From a bacterium (lineage in GTDB: Bacteria; Fidelibacterota; Marinisomatia; Marinisomatales; JAHJCW01): 7,449 nucleotides of DNA. The number at the start of each line of letters is the position of its first letter. Within the stretch, counting starts at the first letter, position 1. Positions 1 through 6,566 of the stretch are shown here, in pieces. A model generated the notes under the pieces. It saw nothing but the letters and a program-made list of their open reading frames with translations. It did no database searches and had not been told where the DNA came from. The translations under genes and the position numbers were made by a program. Location: the NCBI GenBank assembly GCA_030621275.1, contig JAUXHY010000053.1:1-7449 (forward strand), in the 5' to 3' direction.

Positions 1-460
1 GCTTATTTATGTTCGAATTAATTGCTCCTCCGTATCTATCACTACTTGTATTTGCTTTGCCATGTTGAAATACGCAGTATTCAAAAACCGTACTATCATT
101 TGAACTGGAAATATCTAACAATTTTATTCCATGCCATCCTTTACTTTCATCTTCACCTGTAAATACAATTGTATCCTGTTCTGTACCAATAGCCAACAAT
201 CTTCCTTTTACGATAAATTTGTAATGACCTGTAAAAATCACTTTTACTCCCGGTTCAATCGTCAGTGTTTCACCGTCTGGAATTGTGATCTTTTCATTTA
301 TTTGGTATGGAGAATCGGCGATTGTCCATGTTCCACTAACTTCTTTAGTATTAATGGGATTGGGGTCATTTGTTTCTTCTGGTTCAGTAGAATTTTTACA
401 ACCAATCAAAAGCGTGAGAAGAATAGTGATAATCATTATTAAGATTGCATTTCTTTTCAT
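1..460 (-). CDS. Beta-helix repeat lipoprotein, N-terminal part (truncated by window edge)
   Basis: Reading the minus strand from an ATG at 458-460 gives an open frame of 153 residues that runs off the left edge without a stop. The N-terminus is a lipoprotein signal: MKRN, a hydrophobic stretch, then LLIGC with the lipidated Cys at residue 21. An acidic, Pro/Asn-rich linker (STEPEETNDPNP) follows. The mature part has the layout of right-handed parallel beta-helix surface proteins: GTWTI, then ITIPDGETLTIEPGVKVIF, then a KGRLLAIGT turn, then DTIVFTG, GWHGIKL, and VFEYCVFQHG with RYGGAI. A good Shine-Dalgarno sequence sits 8 nt upstream (469-474). The likely location is the outer membrane or cell surface. 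The ligand or substrate cannot be told from this fragment, and any C-terminal sorting domain is outside the window. It is the first gene downstream of the 21-bp repeat array at 561-623. Confidence 0.85.
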   Translation of the reverse strand, partial: MKRNAILIMIITILLTLLIGCKNSTEPEETNDPNPINTKEVSGTWTIADSPYQINEKITIPDGETLTIEPGVKVIFTGHYKFIVKGRLLAIGTEQDTIVFTGEDESKGWHGIKLLDISSSNDSTVFEYCVFQHGKANTSSDRYGGAINSNINK

Positions 461-468
461 TTTTTTAT

Positions 469-474
469 CTTCCT
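469..474 (-). promoter_or_regulatory. Shine-Dalgarno site of the beta-helix lipoprotein gene
   Basis: AGGAAG on the minus strand, 8 nt before the ATG at 458-460. It supports that start and a real gene at the window edge. Confidence 0.7.
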
Positions 475-560
475 TTTTGTATTCTGAAGAATTAAGCTGC
501 AAAATGTTGAAACAAATTCTTACATACTTTACACAGTTAAATTAAGATATGCCTATTTGA

Positions 561-623
561 AATAATTGTATAAATCAGACTTTTCATTGTACAAATTGGA
601 CATTTCATTGTAAAAATCAGACA
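561..623 (-). repeat. Three tandem 21-bp direct repeats, probable operator array
   Basis: Three head-to-tail units of exactly 21 bp read on the minus strand at 623-603, 602-582 and 581-561. The shared core is GTC(T/C)(G/A)ATTT-N-TACAAT. Units 1 and 2 agree at 18 of 21 positions, and units 1 and 3 at 16 of 21. A 21-bp period is two helical turns, so each unit shows the same face of the DNA. The array ends 101 nt upstream of the lipoprotein ATG at 460, a suitable place for an activator. The gene immediately upstream is an AraC-family regulator, a family that often binds tandem direct sites about 21 bp apart. The repeats are seen directly; the operator role and the regulator pairing are inference. 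Confidence 0.7.
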
Positions 624-720
624 TCATAGATAAATATCGAAATGGTAATTGATTAATTTGAACAGAGAGTATTAAAACAAGTAAACTAGAAAGTGGCAGA
701 AAATAAAAAGTTTTCTCAGA

Positions 721-1548
721 TTATTTTATTGAATCTGTAAAATATTTTAAAGCGATATGTTTTTCACTCTTAATAAACTCATTAGGAGTAAATCCTGTTA
801 GATCTTTGAATCGATGTGCGAAATGTGCAAGGTCATAAAATTCAGCCTGGTAGGCAATTTCTTGTACTGAAGCATAATTCTTTGAATGCATTAGATTGAT
901 AACATAATGTAATTGTAGTATTTTGGAATAATACTTTGGTGAAACTCCAACAATCTCTCGGAATTTTCGGTTAAATTGTCTTTCGCTTATTCCTAATTCT
1001 TTAATCAAATCACCTATATGGATACTACCATGATGTTCTTCAATAACCTCTAACCCTTTTTCAATATAATCAATGAATGGCAAAGCATTATGTAATTTCT
1101 CAAAAAGAAATTCTTCCAGTAATTTAATTTGTTGTTCAATATTATCCGTTTTAGATAATGTCTGTTCAAGGTGTTTGTTTATTTTATTAGGAATGAGGTT
1201 ACTTAGATCAGATAATTTATCAATTAATTTAGAGGGAGAAATATGAAAGAGATAATAAAAACCTGAAGCAGTGAATTCAACTAATATTTGACATAATTTA
1301 CCATTATATTCAACGTAAATGTCTTCATGGATTTTAGGCCCGGCTATTTGTAATCTTTGGTTTGATTGGATTTTATTATTTCTAAGAACAGAAACTGGGA
1401 TATCTTTGTGATTATATGATAGATAGGAAAAAGCACTCGGTGTTAATTTATGTCGGTATTCAATTGCTCCATTACTTTTAAAAACCGAAATCTTTCTTAC
1501 ATATTTTGAAAGTTTTTGACTTGGTTTATTATATGTAATGTCTATCAT
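721..1548 (-). CDS. AraC-family transcriptional regulator
   Basis: A 275-residue cytoplasmic DNA-binding regulator. The C-terminal hundred or so residues form the double helix-turn-helix of the AraC/XylS family: a first HTH around GDLIKELGISERQFNRKFRE, a linking helix with GVSPKYYSKILQLH, then the second HTH (SVQEIAYQAEFYDLAHFAHR) and the family signature FKDLTGFTPNEFI. The N-terminal part (LTPSAFSYLSYNH, RLQIAGPKIHEDIYVEY, VEFTASGFYYLF) resembles the sensor domain common in Bacteroidota AraC regulators; its ligand is unknown. I chose the ATG at 1546-1548. A longer reading from TTG at 1555-1557 would leave no room for a ribosome site, while GGCAGG at 1558-1563 is well placed for the ATG. It lies on the same strand as the hyp operon but 252 bp beyond its last gene, so it may be a separate unit. 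Its likeliest target is the repeat array downstream. Confidence 0.9.
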   Translation of the reverse strand: MIDITYNKPSQKLSKYVRKISVFKSNGAIEYRHKLTPSAFSYLSYNHKDIPVSVLRNNKIQSNQRLQIAGPKIHEDIYVEYNGKLCQILVEFTASGFYYLFHISPSKLIDKLSDLSNLIPNKINKHLEQTLSKTDNIEQQIKLLEEFLFEKLHNALPFIDYIEKGLEVIEEHHGSIHIGDLIKELGISERQFNRKFREIVGVSPKYYSKILQLHYVINLMHSKNYASVQEIAYQAEFYDLAHFAHRFKDLTGFTPNEFIKSEKHIALKYFTDSIK

Positions 1549-1557
1549 GAATATCAA

Positions 1558-1563
1558 CCTGCC
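1558..1563 (-). promoter_or_regulatory. Ribosome-binding site that decides the AraC start
   Basis: GGCAGG on the minus strand, 9 nt upstream of the ATG at 1546-1548. The alternative TTG start at 1555-1557 touches this motif directly and so cannot use it. The match is modest (CAGG rather than AGGAG). Confidence 0.45.
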
Positions 1564-1580
1564 AAATAATATTAATTTGG
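1562..1580. promoter_or_regulatory. Inverted repeat CCAAAT-N7-ATTTGG upstream of the AraC gene
   Basis: Perfect 6-bp arms separated by 7 bp, immediately upstream of (and overlapping) the ribosome site of the AraC gene. The position would suit an autoregulatory operator or a small 5' leader hairpin. The arms are short and the surroundings very AT-rich, so chance is possible. Confidence 0.3.
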
Positions 1581-1731
1581 TTTAATTTATTAAAAGTAAT
1601 AATAAATTTACTAAATAGTAAGTAAAATAATTTAAATTTATTATAAATTTCACTAATCTATCAATAAATGACCCAAATATTAGGAATTTTAATCACGAAG
1701 ACAGAAATTGTACAGTGGAAAAGAGGCAAAC

Positions 1732-1797
1732 AATTCCCCATAAAGGAGGTTACATCCCCTCGACTTTGTTATCTCCCTTTGAAGGTGGTTGTAAGGA
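1732..1797. repeat. Possible decayed palindromic intergenic repeat
   Basis: A G/C-richer patch in AT-rich surroundings, built of short runs such as TTCCCCATAAAGGAGG, ATCCCCTCGA and CTCCCTTTGAAGGTGG. It resembles the CCCCTT-AAGGGG type of dispersed intergenic repeat seen in many environmental bacterial genomes, in degenerate form. The resemblance is from memory and only one degenerate copy is present. Confidence 0.25.
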
Positions 1798-1809
1798 AAA
1801 TTACAATCC
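1787..1809 (-). terminator. Weak hairpin at the 3' end of the hyp operon
   Basis: On the minus strand GGATTGTAA pairs with TTACAACC: eight base pairs with one bulged A and a 6-nt loop. The stem includes the stop codon of the transporter gene. No U-tract follows, so it is not a standard intrinsic terminator. It may help end the operon or protect its 3' end. No better terminator is visible before the AraC gene. Confidence 0.25.
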
Positions 1810-2502
1810 TAACAACTTAATTGATAACCCAGCTAAAGCAATAATAAGTCCCGCGATAGCATGGGTGTATTTTTCTATAAATCCAAGTTTTATATTTATT
1901 ATGCCCTTTGATATGATAAAAACTACTAATGTCATTGTTCCTATTGTAGTAACTCCAAAAGCAAGAGTAACCCATGTTAAATCCATCCAACTGTCTTGAG
2001 CTGCAGGGTACATTAAAATTGGAATTAAGGGTTCACATGGACCTAAAACGAATATTATAAATAAAGCCCACGGTGTAATAGATTTTGGATTACCGTGTAA
2101 ATGTGTATGACTTCCTAAATGATGATGTGCATGTTGGTGTTGATCATGTGCATCGTGAGTGTGTTCGTGGGTATGTTCAGCAGCACGCAAGCCGATGCGG
2201 AGCCCCCAAGCTGCGTACGCTATACCAAATCCAATAAGGAGCCAACTGGCAATATCTCCTCGAATGGTTTCAACATTTTCAATTAACCCAATTGAAAGGC
2301 CTAGCATGACACCTACAACACCCAATAATACTGATCCAAAAACATGTCCAATCCCACATAGAATAGTCACCCACATTGTTTTTATAATAGTCCATTGTCG
2401 GGCTCGAGCAATCATAATAAAAGGTAAGTAATGATCCGGTCCAATAATGGTATGAATGAATCCGATTGATATTGCAGTCCAAACTAATATTTGTAATTCC
2501 AT
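1801..2502 (-). CDS. Predicted nickel transporter with His-rich loop, hyp-operon linked
   Basis: A 233-residue inner-membrane protein with about six hydrophobic segments (roughly 5-25, 44-72, 84-105, 145-165, 172-196, 212-232). Each half carries a polar motif inside the membrane: HTIIGPDHY (17-25, with H17 and H24) and GIGHVFGS (50-57) in the first, LGPCEPLIP (153-161, with C156 and E157) in the second. Between the halves lies a loop with 13 histidines (110-136), as expected for binding Ni2+ or a similar metal. This fits the NicO/RcnA, UreH-like and sulfite-exporter-like superfamily, though I cannot name the exact family. As the last gene of a hyp operon, 13 nt after hypE and with its own AGGAAG site, it most likely handles nickel for the [NiFe] centre. 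Import versus export cannot be read from sequence; other metals are possible. Confidence 0.75.
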   Translation of the reverse strand: MELQILVWTAISIGFIHTIIGPDHYLPFIMIARARQWTIIKTMWVTILCGIGHVFGSVLLGVVGVMLGLSIGLIENVETIRGDIASWLLIGFGIAYAAWGLRIGLRAAEHTHEHTHDAHDQHQHAHHHLGSHTHLHGNPKSITPWALFIIFVLGPCEPLIPILMYPAAQDSWMDLTWVTLAFGVTTIGTMTLVVFIISKGIINIKLGFIEKYTHAIAGLIIALAGLSIKLLGL

Positions 2503-2507
2503 TGTTT

Positions 2508-2513
2508 CTTCCT
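2508..2513 (-). promoter_or_regulatory. Shine-Dalgarno site of the predicted nickel transporter gene
   Basis: AGGAAG on the minus strand, 5 nt before the ATG at 2500-2502. It fills most of the 13-nt gap after the hypE stop codon, consistent with cotranscription. Confidence 0.7.
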
Positions 2514-2515
2514 AC

Positions 2516-3571
2516 TTAGCAAATTCTTGGTAATTGTTCACCAATTGGCATATCAACAATCCGGTTTGCACCTAAACCGGTACTTTGTACTACGATTCCC
2601 TGATTTTCTGTAACGGTTTCACCGATTATTTTAGCATCTTTTCCCAATTTATTTGATTGCATCGCAGATAACATTTCACGAGCGATACCTTCAGGAACAA
2701 CAGCGATTAATTTTCCTTCATTCGCAACGTACAGCGGATCAATTCCTAGAACTTCACAAGCACCTTTTACTTCCGGTTTAACTGGAACTGAATCCGTATA
2801 AAGTTGAATTCCAACATTTGATTGACGTGCAAATTCGTTAAGAGTCGTAGCCACACCGCCACGTGTCGGATCACGCATTGCACGAATATCTTTTGATACA
2901 TTTAACATGTCATCTACCAATCCGTTTAGTGCGGCAGTATCACTATTTACTTGTGATTTAAAAGAAAGATCTTCACGCGTTGTCATAACTGCCATACCAT
3001 GATCAGCCACGGTGCCGGAAATAATAATTTTATCTCCTGGTTGAATATTTGCTGCAGAAATATTGACTCCATCAGGAACAGCACCAATACCTGATGTATT
3101 AATGAACAGCTTGTCACAGCTTCCTTTATTTACTACCTTTGTATCTCCGGTAACAATTTGTACACCAGCTTGTTTTGCTGCAAACTCCATTGATAATGCA
3201 ATTTTATGTAATATTTCCAAAGATAATCCTTCCTCTAGGATAAAACCAACACTTAGATAAAGTGGTTTTGCGCCGCTCATAGCTACATCATTAATAGTAC
3301 CATTAATAGCAAGTTCACCGATATTTCCACCAGGAAAAAATATTGGATCGACAACAAATGAATCAGTTGTAAAAGCTAATCGTTTACCGGGATTCTCAAG
3401 TATGGCTTGATCTTCAAGTTTATCTAACGTTTTGTTTCCAAATCGTGGAAGAAATATTTTTTCAATTAAATCTGATGATAATTTTCCACCAGCACCGTGC
3501 GCTAATTGAACCGTTTCAAAATCCATTTTAGGTAATGGACAAGACATTGAGTTAATATCTACATTATTCAT
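2516..3571 (-). CDS. hypE: HypE, hydrogenase maturation carbamoyl dehydratase
   Basis: 351 residues, the usual HypE length. HypE accepts a carbamoyl group from HypF on its C-terminal cysteine and dehydrates it with ATP to a thiocyanate, the source of the CN ligands of the [NiFe] active site. Visible marks are HGAGGK (25-30), the ATP-binding NGTINDVAMSGA, GDTKVV, the phosphate-loop-like RDPTRGG, and the intact terminal PRIC with the catalytic Cys351 as last residue. The fold is that of the PurM/ThiL/SelD group. The N-terminus with SCPLPKMDF before HGAGG looks natural, and I keep the ATG at 3569-3571 although no Shine-Dalgarno sequence is visible. It is separated from hypD by the S41 gene, which breaks the common hypD-hypE order. 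A 62-nt gap with a decayed palindromic repeat precedes it; the transporter gene follows at 13 nt. Confidence 0.96.
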   Translation of the reverse strand: MNNVDINSMSCPLPKMDFETVQLAHGAGGKLSSDLIEKIFLPRFGNKTLDKLEDQAILENPGKRLAFTTDSFVVDPIFFPGGNIGELAINGTINDVAMSGAKPLYLSVGFILEEGLSLEILHKIALSMEFAAKQAGVQIVTGDTKVVNKGSCDKLFINTSGIGAVPDGVNISAANIQPGDKIIISGTVADHGMAVMTTREDLSFKSQVNSDTAALNGLVDDMLNVSKDIRAMRDPTRGGVATTLNEFARQSNVGIQLYTDSVPVKPEVKGACEVLGIDPLYVANEGKLIAVVPEGIAREMLSAMQSNKLGKDAKIIGETVTENQGIVVQSTGLGANRIVDMPIGEQLPRIC

Positions 3572-3597
3572 AATTATTTACTAGTGATTTGTTGTAA

Positions 3598-3627
3598 TTT
3601 GCGGAAGTTTAACACTGCCGAAAAGTT
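3598..3627. repeat. 30-bp palindromic direct repeat, copy A (after the S41 gene)
   Basis: Starts TTTGCGGAAGTT and ends GCCGAAAAGTT. It matches copy B (5135-5164) in the same orientation at 25 of 30 positions without gaps, with the first 12 identical. As a hairpin (3598-3608 with 3614-3624) 9 of 11 pairs form, so it looks like a decayed version of copy B. It lies 6 nt downstream of the S41 stop codon, in the gap before hypE. Confidence 0.7.
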
Positions 3628-3633
3628 ATTTGT

Positions 3634-5178
3634 TTAGTTTTTTGCAGTTTCATTGTTCAGAATTAGTTGCTTTGTAAATTCCATTATAGTATCAATTCCT
3701 TTTGCACGATCTTCTGATGTTTGTTTTACTTCGTAATCAGGGATAACACCGTGACCATCTTCTTTACCACTTGGTCTAAATGCTTTTGCTGCCGCTACTG
3801 AAATTGGTAGTTGCGTATTTGGTAATCTAATGAAATAATTTGCCCCATACGGATTTGCAGGTTGACCTGTTTCTTCCCCGATTAAAGTGCCAAATCTATG
3901 GTCTTTAATGATAGCGGCAAACATAACTGACATTGAATATGAACCACCATTAATTAAGACATAAGTATTACCTTTAAATCTTATTGGATTTCGTTTTTGT
4001 TTCTTGGGTTTTGTATAAATAGTGTAAATAACAACACCTTGTTCTGTTTTTAATTCTTCGATTGAAGCGATATTTGTATAATGATTAAGCCATCCTGCAA
4101 TTCTAATAGCCGGTTTTTTTGGCAGCCATCTTACGAACCAAGGGATATCCGATAATAATTCCTTATTCATTCTTACTTCCGCTTTAGATATGAGAACCCA
4201 AGGATGAAGCGCTATATAATCAACCAATAATTCACCTACACTGTTTTCTCCACCACCATTATCTCTGATATCTATAATTAGATTTTTTATCTCCTTATCT
4301 TTAATTTCACGAAACGTTGTTTTAAAGAATTTTTTAAATCCTTTTTTATCAGAGAATGAATTCAGGTCAATAACACCGGTATTTTCTTCTGGTAATAGAT
4401 GAAAAGTCCAAGGTTTATATTTAGTTTCAGACTTATTTTGTTTGGTAGAAATAGAATCATATTCTTCTATAGTTACGCCCGGAAATGATTGTGTATAATG
4501 TTGCTCATCTAATGATGAAATATATTCTATTACAAACGGTCCTTCAAATCCATAATGAGCCCAAATTAATGGTTTGAATGACCTTTCAATTTGTTTGTTA
4601 ATGAATGATTCCATTTCTCCACTTTTATATTGGTGAAGTTCATTAAGGATTAATTCCAAAGGAATTTTATTAATTGATAAAATTTTTGTGTTTATTGATA
4701 AAGTAGAATCAGATGAATAATTTGATTTGACAGAAACTCCGCTATCTTCGATACTAATATTGAGCGGGATGATTTTCCCGCCGTTATCTAAATATTTTTT
4801 TCGAAAGCCATATGGAAAAGATATGTTGGTATGCCCATCCCCTAACTTTGTAACAATTGGAGTGACTAATTTCCAAAAATCCATTGATGTCATTGAGCGA
4901 TTAAATTTGATTAACGCATCGTTTCGCAGGGAGTCAATTATACTTTTATCTGTATAAAGATAAAGATTAGGATGAATTTCTTCCATTGTTTGAAATAAGA
5001 ATTCAAAATCATCTTGCAATTCTATCGGCGAGTACAGTTTGTCAATGTTTACAGATTCCGGATCTATCTTTTGATTTGTGTTTGATGCACAACTACAAAG
5101 AATTAGTAGGAGTACAGAATATATGATGTAAATCTTTGCGGAAGTTCCAAACTTCCGCAAAGTTGAATTATCAATCAT
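3634..5178 (-). CDS. S41-family (tail-specific protease-like) lipoprotein peptidase
   Basis: A 514-residue predicted serine peptidase attached to a membrane outside the cytoplasm. The N-terminus has a hydrophobic stretch (about 16-27) ending in LILCSCAS, with Cys30 the likely lipidated residue. S41 marks are LGDGHT (112-117), the strand [14 protein letters not shown] (299-312), GGSYSMS (411-417) with Ser415 the likely nucleophile, GEETGQP (434-440) and [10 protein letters not shown] (475-484). I see no PDZ domain, so it resembles the non-CtpA S41 proteins common in Bacteroidota; the substrate is unknown. The start at 5178 is backed by AAAGGA 6 nt upstream and an 8-nt overlap with hypD. Residues 7-15 (LRKFGTSAK) are encoded by a palindromic repeat, so the native start may have been replaced. 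It is unlikely to be the hydrogenase large-subunit maturation protease, which is cytoplasmic, much smaller and unrelated. Its place inside the hyp operon looks like an insertion. Confidence 0.88.
   Translation of the reverse strand: MIDNSTLRKFGTSAKIYIIYSVLLLILCSCASNTNQKIDPESVNIDKLYSPIELQDDFEFLFQTMEEIHPNLYLYTDKSIIDSLRNDALIKFNRSMTSMDFWKLVTPIVTKLGDGHTNISFPYGFRKKYLDNGGKIIPLNISIEDSGVSVKSNYSSDSTLSINTKILSINKIPLELILNELHQYKSGEMESFINKQIERSFKPLIWAHYGFEGPFVIEYISSLDEQHYTQSFPGVTIEEYDSISTKQNKSETKYKPWTFHLLPEENTGVIDLNSFSDKKGFKKFFKTTFREIKDKEIKNLIIDIRDNGGGENSVGELLVDYIALHPWVLISKAEVRMNKELLSDIPWFVRWLPKKPAIRIAGWLNHYTNIASIEELKTEQGVVIYTIYTKPKKQKRNPIRFKGNTYVLINGGSYSMSVMFAAIIKDHRFGTLIGEETGQPANPYGANYFIRLPNTQLPISVAAAKAFRPSGKEDGHGVIPDYEVKQTSEDRAKGIDTIMEFTKQLILNNETAKN
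5135..5164. repeat. 30-bp palindromic direct repeat, copy B (inside the S41 gene start)
   Basis: Copy B begins TTTGCGGAAGTT and ends CCGCAAAGTT, 25 of 30 identical to copy A (3598-3627) and in the same orientation. It contains a perfect inverted repeat, 5134-5146 with 5150-5162: 13 base pairs around a 3-nt loop. It lies within the coding sequence, 16 nt after the first base of the S41 start codon, and is translated in frame. In the mRNA the hairpin would stand just behind the initiation site and might slow translation or stop decay. No U-run follows, so it is not an intrinsic terminator. Confidence 0.85.
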
Positions 5179-6265
5179 TTTTTATCCTTTGATATTTATA
5201 ATACGCAGCGCAAGCTCCTTCGCTTGATACCATAGTTGCTCCTAACGGATTCATTGGTGTACACTCTTTTCCAAAGGCGGGACACTCGTGTGGCTTCTTC
5301 AATCCTTGCAAAATAATCCCGGCGATACATTTATCTGATTCTTGTGTTATGATATTACCGACATTGAACTTTTTCTCTGCATCATAATTTGAATATTCAT
5401 TTCGTATCATTAATCCGCTTTGCGGTATTTCACCGATGCCACGCCATTTTCGATTTCCTACTTCATATACTTTGTTCACCAAATCTTGAGCAGGACGATT
5501 CCCATCACGCTGTACAGCGCGGAGATATTGGTTTGTGACTTCGTAGCAACCTTCTTCTAATAGTTGAACTGCTAATAAAATTCCTTCGAGAACATCAATA
5601 GGTTCAAATCCGGTTGGTACAATTGGTACTTTATATTTTTTAGCGATAGGTTCATATTCTCGCCAGCCCATAATTGCACAAACATGCCCGGCTGCTAAAT
5701 ACGCCTGCACTCGATTTTTCGGCGATGATAGGAGAGTCGTCATTGCCGGTGGAACTAGAACATGGCTAACTAACTCCGAAAAATTTGTGATACCTTCGCG
5801 CTGTGCTTGGTGAATCGCCATAGCGTTGCCGGGAGCTGTTGTTTCAAAGCCGACTGCAAAGAAGACTACTTCTTTGTCGGGATTATTGCGGGCAATTTTT
5901 AATGATTCCAAAGGTGAATATACAATGCGTACATCACCGCCCTCCGATTTTACTTGGAAAAGATCTTTGTTACTGCCCGGAACGCGTAACATATCTCCAA
6001 AGCTAGTAAAAATTACATTGGGTAATGATGCTATTGCCAAAGCTTTATCAATAATTTCTAGAGGTGTGACGCAAACCGGGCATCCGGGACCATGAACTAA
6101 TTCTATTTCTTTTGGAAGAATTTGATCGATTCCATTTTTTATGATGGAATGCGTTTGCCCACCGCAAACCTCCATAATCACCCATGGTTTGGTGACTGTT
6201 TTTTTAATTTCAGCTAATATTTGTTTTGCGATTGCAGGATCGCGGAATTCATCCAAATATTTCAT
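5171..6265 (-). CDS. hypD: HypD, hydrogenase maturation iron-sulfur protein
   Basis: 364 residues, full length for the family. HypD carries a [4Fe-4S] cluster and, with HypC, forms the scaffold on which the Fe(CN)2CO unit of [NiFe] hydrogenase is assembled in the cytoplasm. The family motifs are all present: CGGQTH (34-39), GPGCPVC (59-65, with C62 and C65), GFETTAPG (139-146), VPPAM (171-175), GHVCAIMG (193-200), [12 protein letters not shown] (217-228), and the C-terminal cysteines C313, C328, C335 and C352 that should hold the cluster. The ATG directly follows the hypC stop (TAAATG), so translation is probably coupled; AAGGAT lies about 13 nt upstream, rather far. The last 8 nt overlap the start of the S41 gene. 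Confidence 0.98.
   Translation of the reverse strand: MKYLDEFRDPAIAKQILAEIKKTVTKPWVIMEVCGGQTHSIIKNGIDQILPKEIELVHGPGCPVCVTPLEIIDKALAIASLPNVIFTSFGDMLRVPGSNKDLFQVKSEGGDVRIVYSPLESLKIARNNPDKEVVFFAVGFETTAPGNAMAIHQAQREGITNFSELVSHVLVPPAMTTLLSSPKNRVQAYLAAGHVCAIMGWREYEPIAKKYKVPIVPTGFEPIDVLEGILLAVQLLEEGCYEVTNQYLRAVQRDGNRPAQDLVNKVYEVGNRKWRGIGEIPQSGLMIRNEYSNYDAEKKFNVGNIITQESDKCIAGIILQGLKKPHECPAFGKECTPMNPLGATMVSSEGACAAYYKYQRIKND
5185..5190 (-). promoter_or_regulatory. Shine-Dalgarno site of the S41 peptidase gene
   Basis: AAAGGA on the minus strand inside the end of hypD, 6 nt before the ATG at 5176-5178. It fixes the start upstream of the palindromic repeat and shows that the repeat is translated. Confidence 0.65.
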
Positions 6266-6556
6266 TTATTTAATTATATCCTTAGAATCTTCAAGCAGAT
6301 TCCCATATAGATCAACTCCATCTTTTGCTGCAAATTCCACCAGTTCTTCCCATGCTTCATAAGATTTCATGGCTTCTTCCTCATCAATTATTGAAATCCC
6401 AAATCCAGCATGAATAATTGTGTATTCCCCCACTTTTATTTTTGGAACATATTCCAAACACACCTTATTTATAATTCCACTATAATTGATATTTCCCATT
6501 TTTAAACCGTTTTCATCAAATATTTCTTCTACTTTTCCTGGTATACCAAGACACAT
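6266..6556 (-). CDS. hypC: HypC, hydrogenase maturation chaperone
   Basis: A 96-residue small cytoplasmic chaperone of the HypC/HybG/HupF family, slightly longer than most members. It binds HypD during assembly of the Fe(CN)2CO unit and then delivers it to the hydrogenase large-subunit precursor. The signature MCLGIPGKV is at the very N-terminus; Cys2, exposed after Met removal, is the essential iron- and partner-binding residue. The second conserved block, VCLEYVPKIKVGEYTIIHAGFGIS (32-55), forms the rest of the OB-like barrel. The acidic C-terminal tail (58-96) is helical and variable in the family. AGGAGA at 6561-6566 gives strong initiation, and the hypF stop lies inside this region. It abuts hypD with no gap. 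Confidence 0.97.
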   Translation of the reverse strand: MCLGIPGKVEEIFDENGLKMGNINYSGIINKVCLEYVPKIKVGEYTIIHAGFGISIIDEEEAMKSYEAWEELVEFAAKDGVDLYGNLLEDSKDIIK

Positions 6557-6560
6557 AATT

Positions 6561-6566
6561 TCTCCT
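6561..6566 (-). promoter_or_regulatory. hypC Shine-Dalgarno site overlapping the hypF stop codon
   Basis: AGGAGA on the minus strand, 4 nt before the hypC ATG (6554-6556). The TAG stop of hypF (6565-6567) supplies the first AG of this site, so ribosomes ending hypF arrive on the hypC start region. This suggests translational coupling. Confidence 0.75.

Larger units (their letters stand above)
461..720. other. Intergenic region between the AraC regulator and the lipoprotein gene
   Basis: 260 bp of AT-rich sequence with no supportable gene. Its main content is the 21-bp repeat array at 561-623 and the lipoprotein Shine-Dalgarno site at 469-474. The promoter of the lipoprotein gene should lie between the array and about position 490, but I see no convincing -35/-10 pair or Bacteroidota-type TAnnTTTG box. 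Just after the AraC stop there is only a weak AT hairpin (698-703 with 711-716), not a convincing terminator. Confidence 0.6.
1549..1800. other. AT-rich intergenic region between the transporter and AraC genes
   Basis: 252 bp without a supportable gene. The half near the AraC gene is almost pure A+T and holds a perfect 8-bp inverted repeat with a 1-nt centre (1634-1650), plus two near-copies of ATAAATTT(C)ACTAA at 1602-1614 and 1643-1656. The promoter of the AraC gene is probably here, but I cannot fix its boxes: a TTGATA on the minus strand (1659-1664) is followed by TATAAT only 13 nt later, which is too close. The half near the transporter is richer in G+C and looks like a decayed intergenic repeat. 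Confidence 0.5.

Noticed and set aside
131..545. Overlapping plus-strand open frames at the left end
   Set aside because: They are antisense to the beta-helix lipoprotein and its leader, overlap each other, and have no family resemblance. The minus-strand frame explains the sequence far better.
561..623. Repeat array as a CRISPR
   Set aside because: The 21-bp units are contiguous with no spacers, and there are no cas genes nearby.
1549..1557. TTG start giving a 278-residue AraC protein
   Set aside because: The TTG touches the GGCAGG motif with no spacing, and three extra residues add nothing. The ATG at 1546-1548 has normal spacing.
1715..1999. Plus-strand open frame of 94 codons
   Set aside because: Its first part is the repeat-like patch and the rest is antisense to the transporter gene. 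It has no ribosome site or recognisable protein.
2279..2482. 67-codon minus-strand frame inside the transporter gene
   Set aside because: It is a different frame of the same strand as the transporter gene, which has clear membrane segments and motifs.
5134..5162. Hairpin as an intrinsic terminator after hypD
   Set aside because: It lies inside the translated S41 gene and no U-run follows on the minus strand.
3634..5178. S41 peptidase as the hydrogenase large-subunit maturation protease
   Set aside because: The known maturation endopeptidases (HyaD/HybD/HycI type) are small cytoplasmic nickel-dependent enzymes of a different fold. This protein has a lipoprotein signal and a serine-peptidase core, so it would act on the other side of the membrane.
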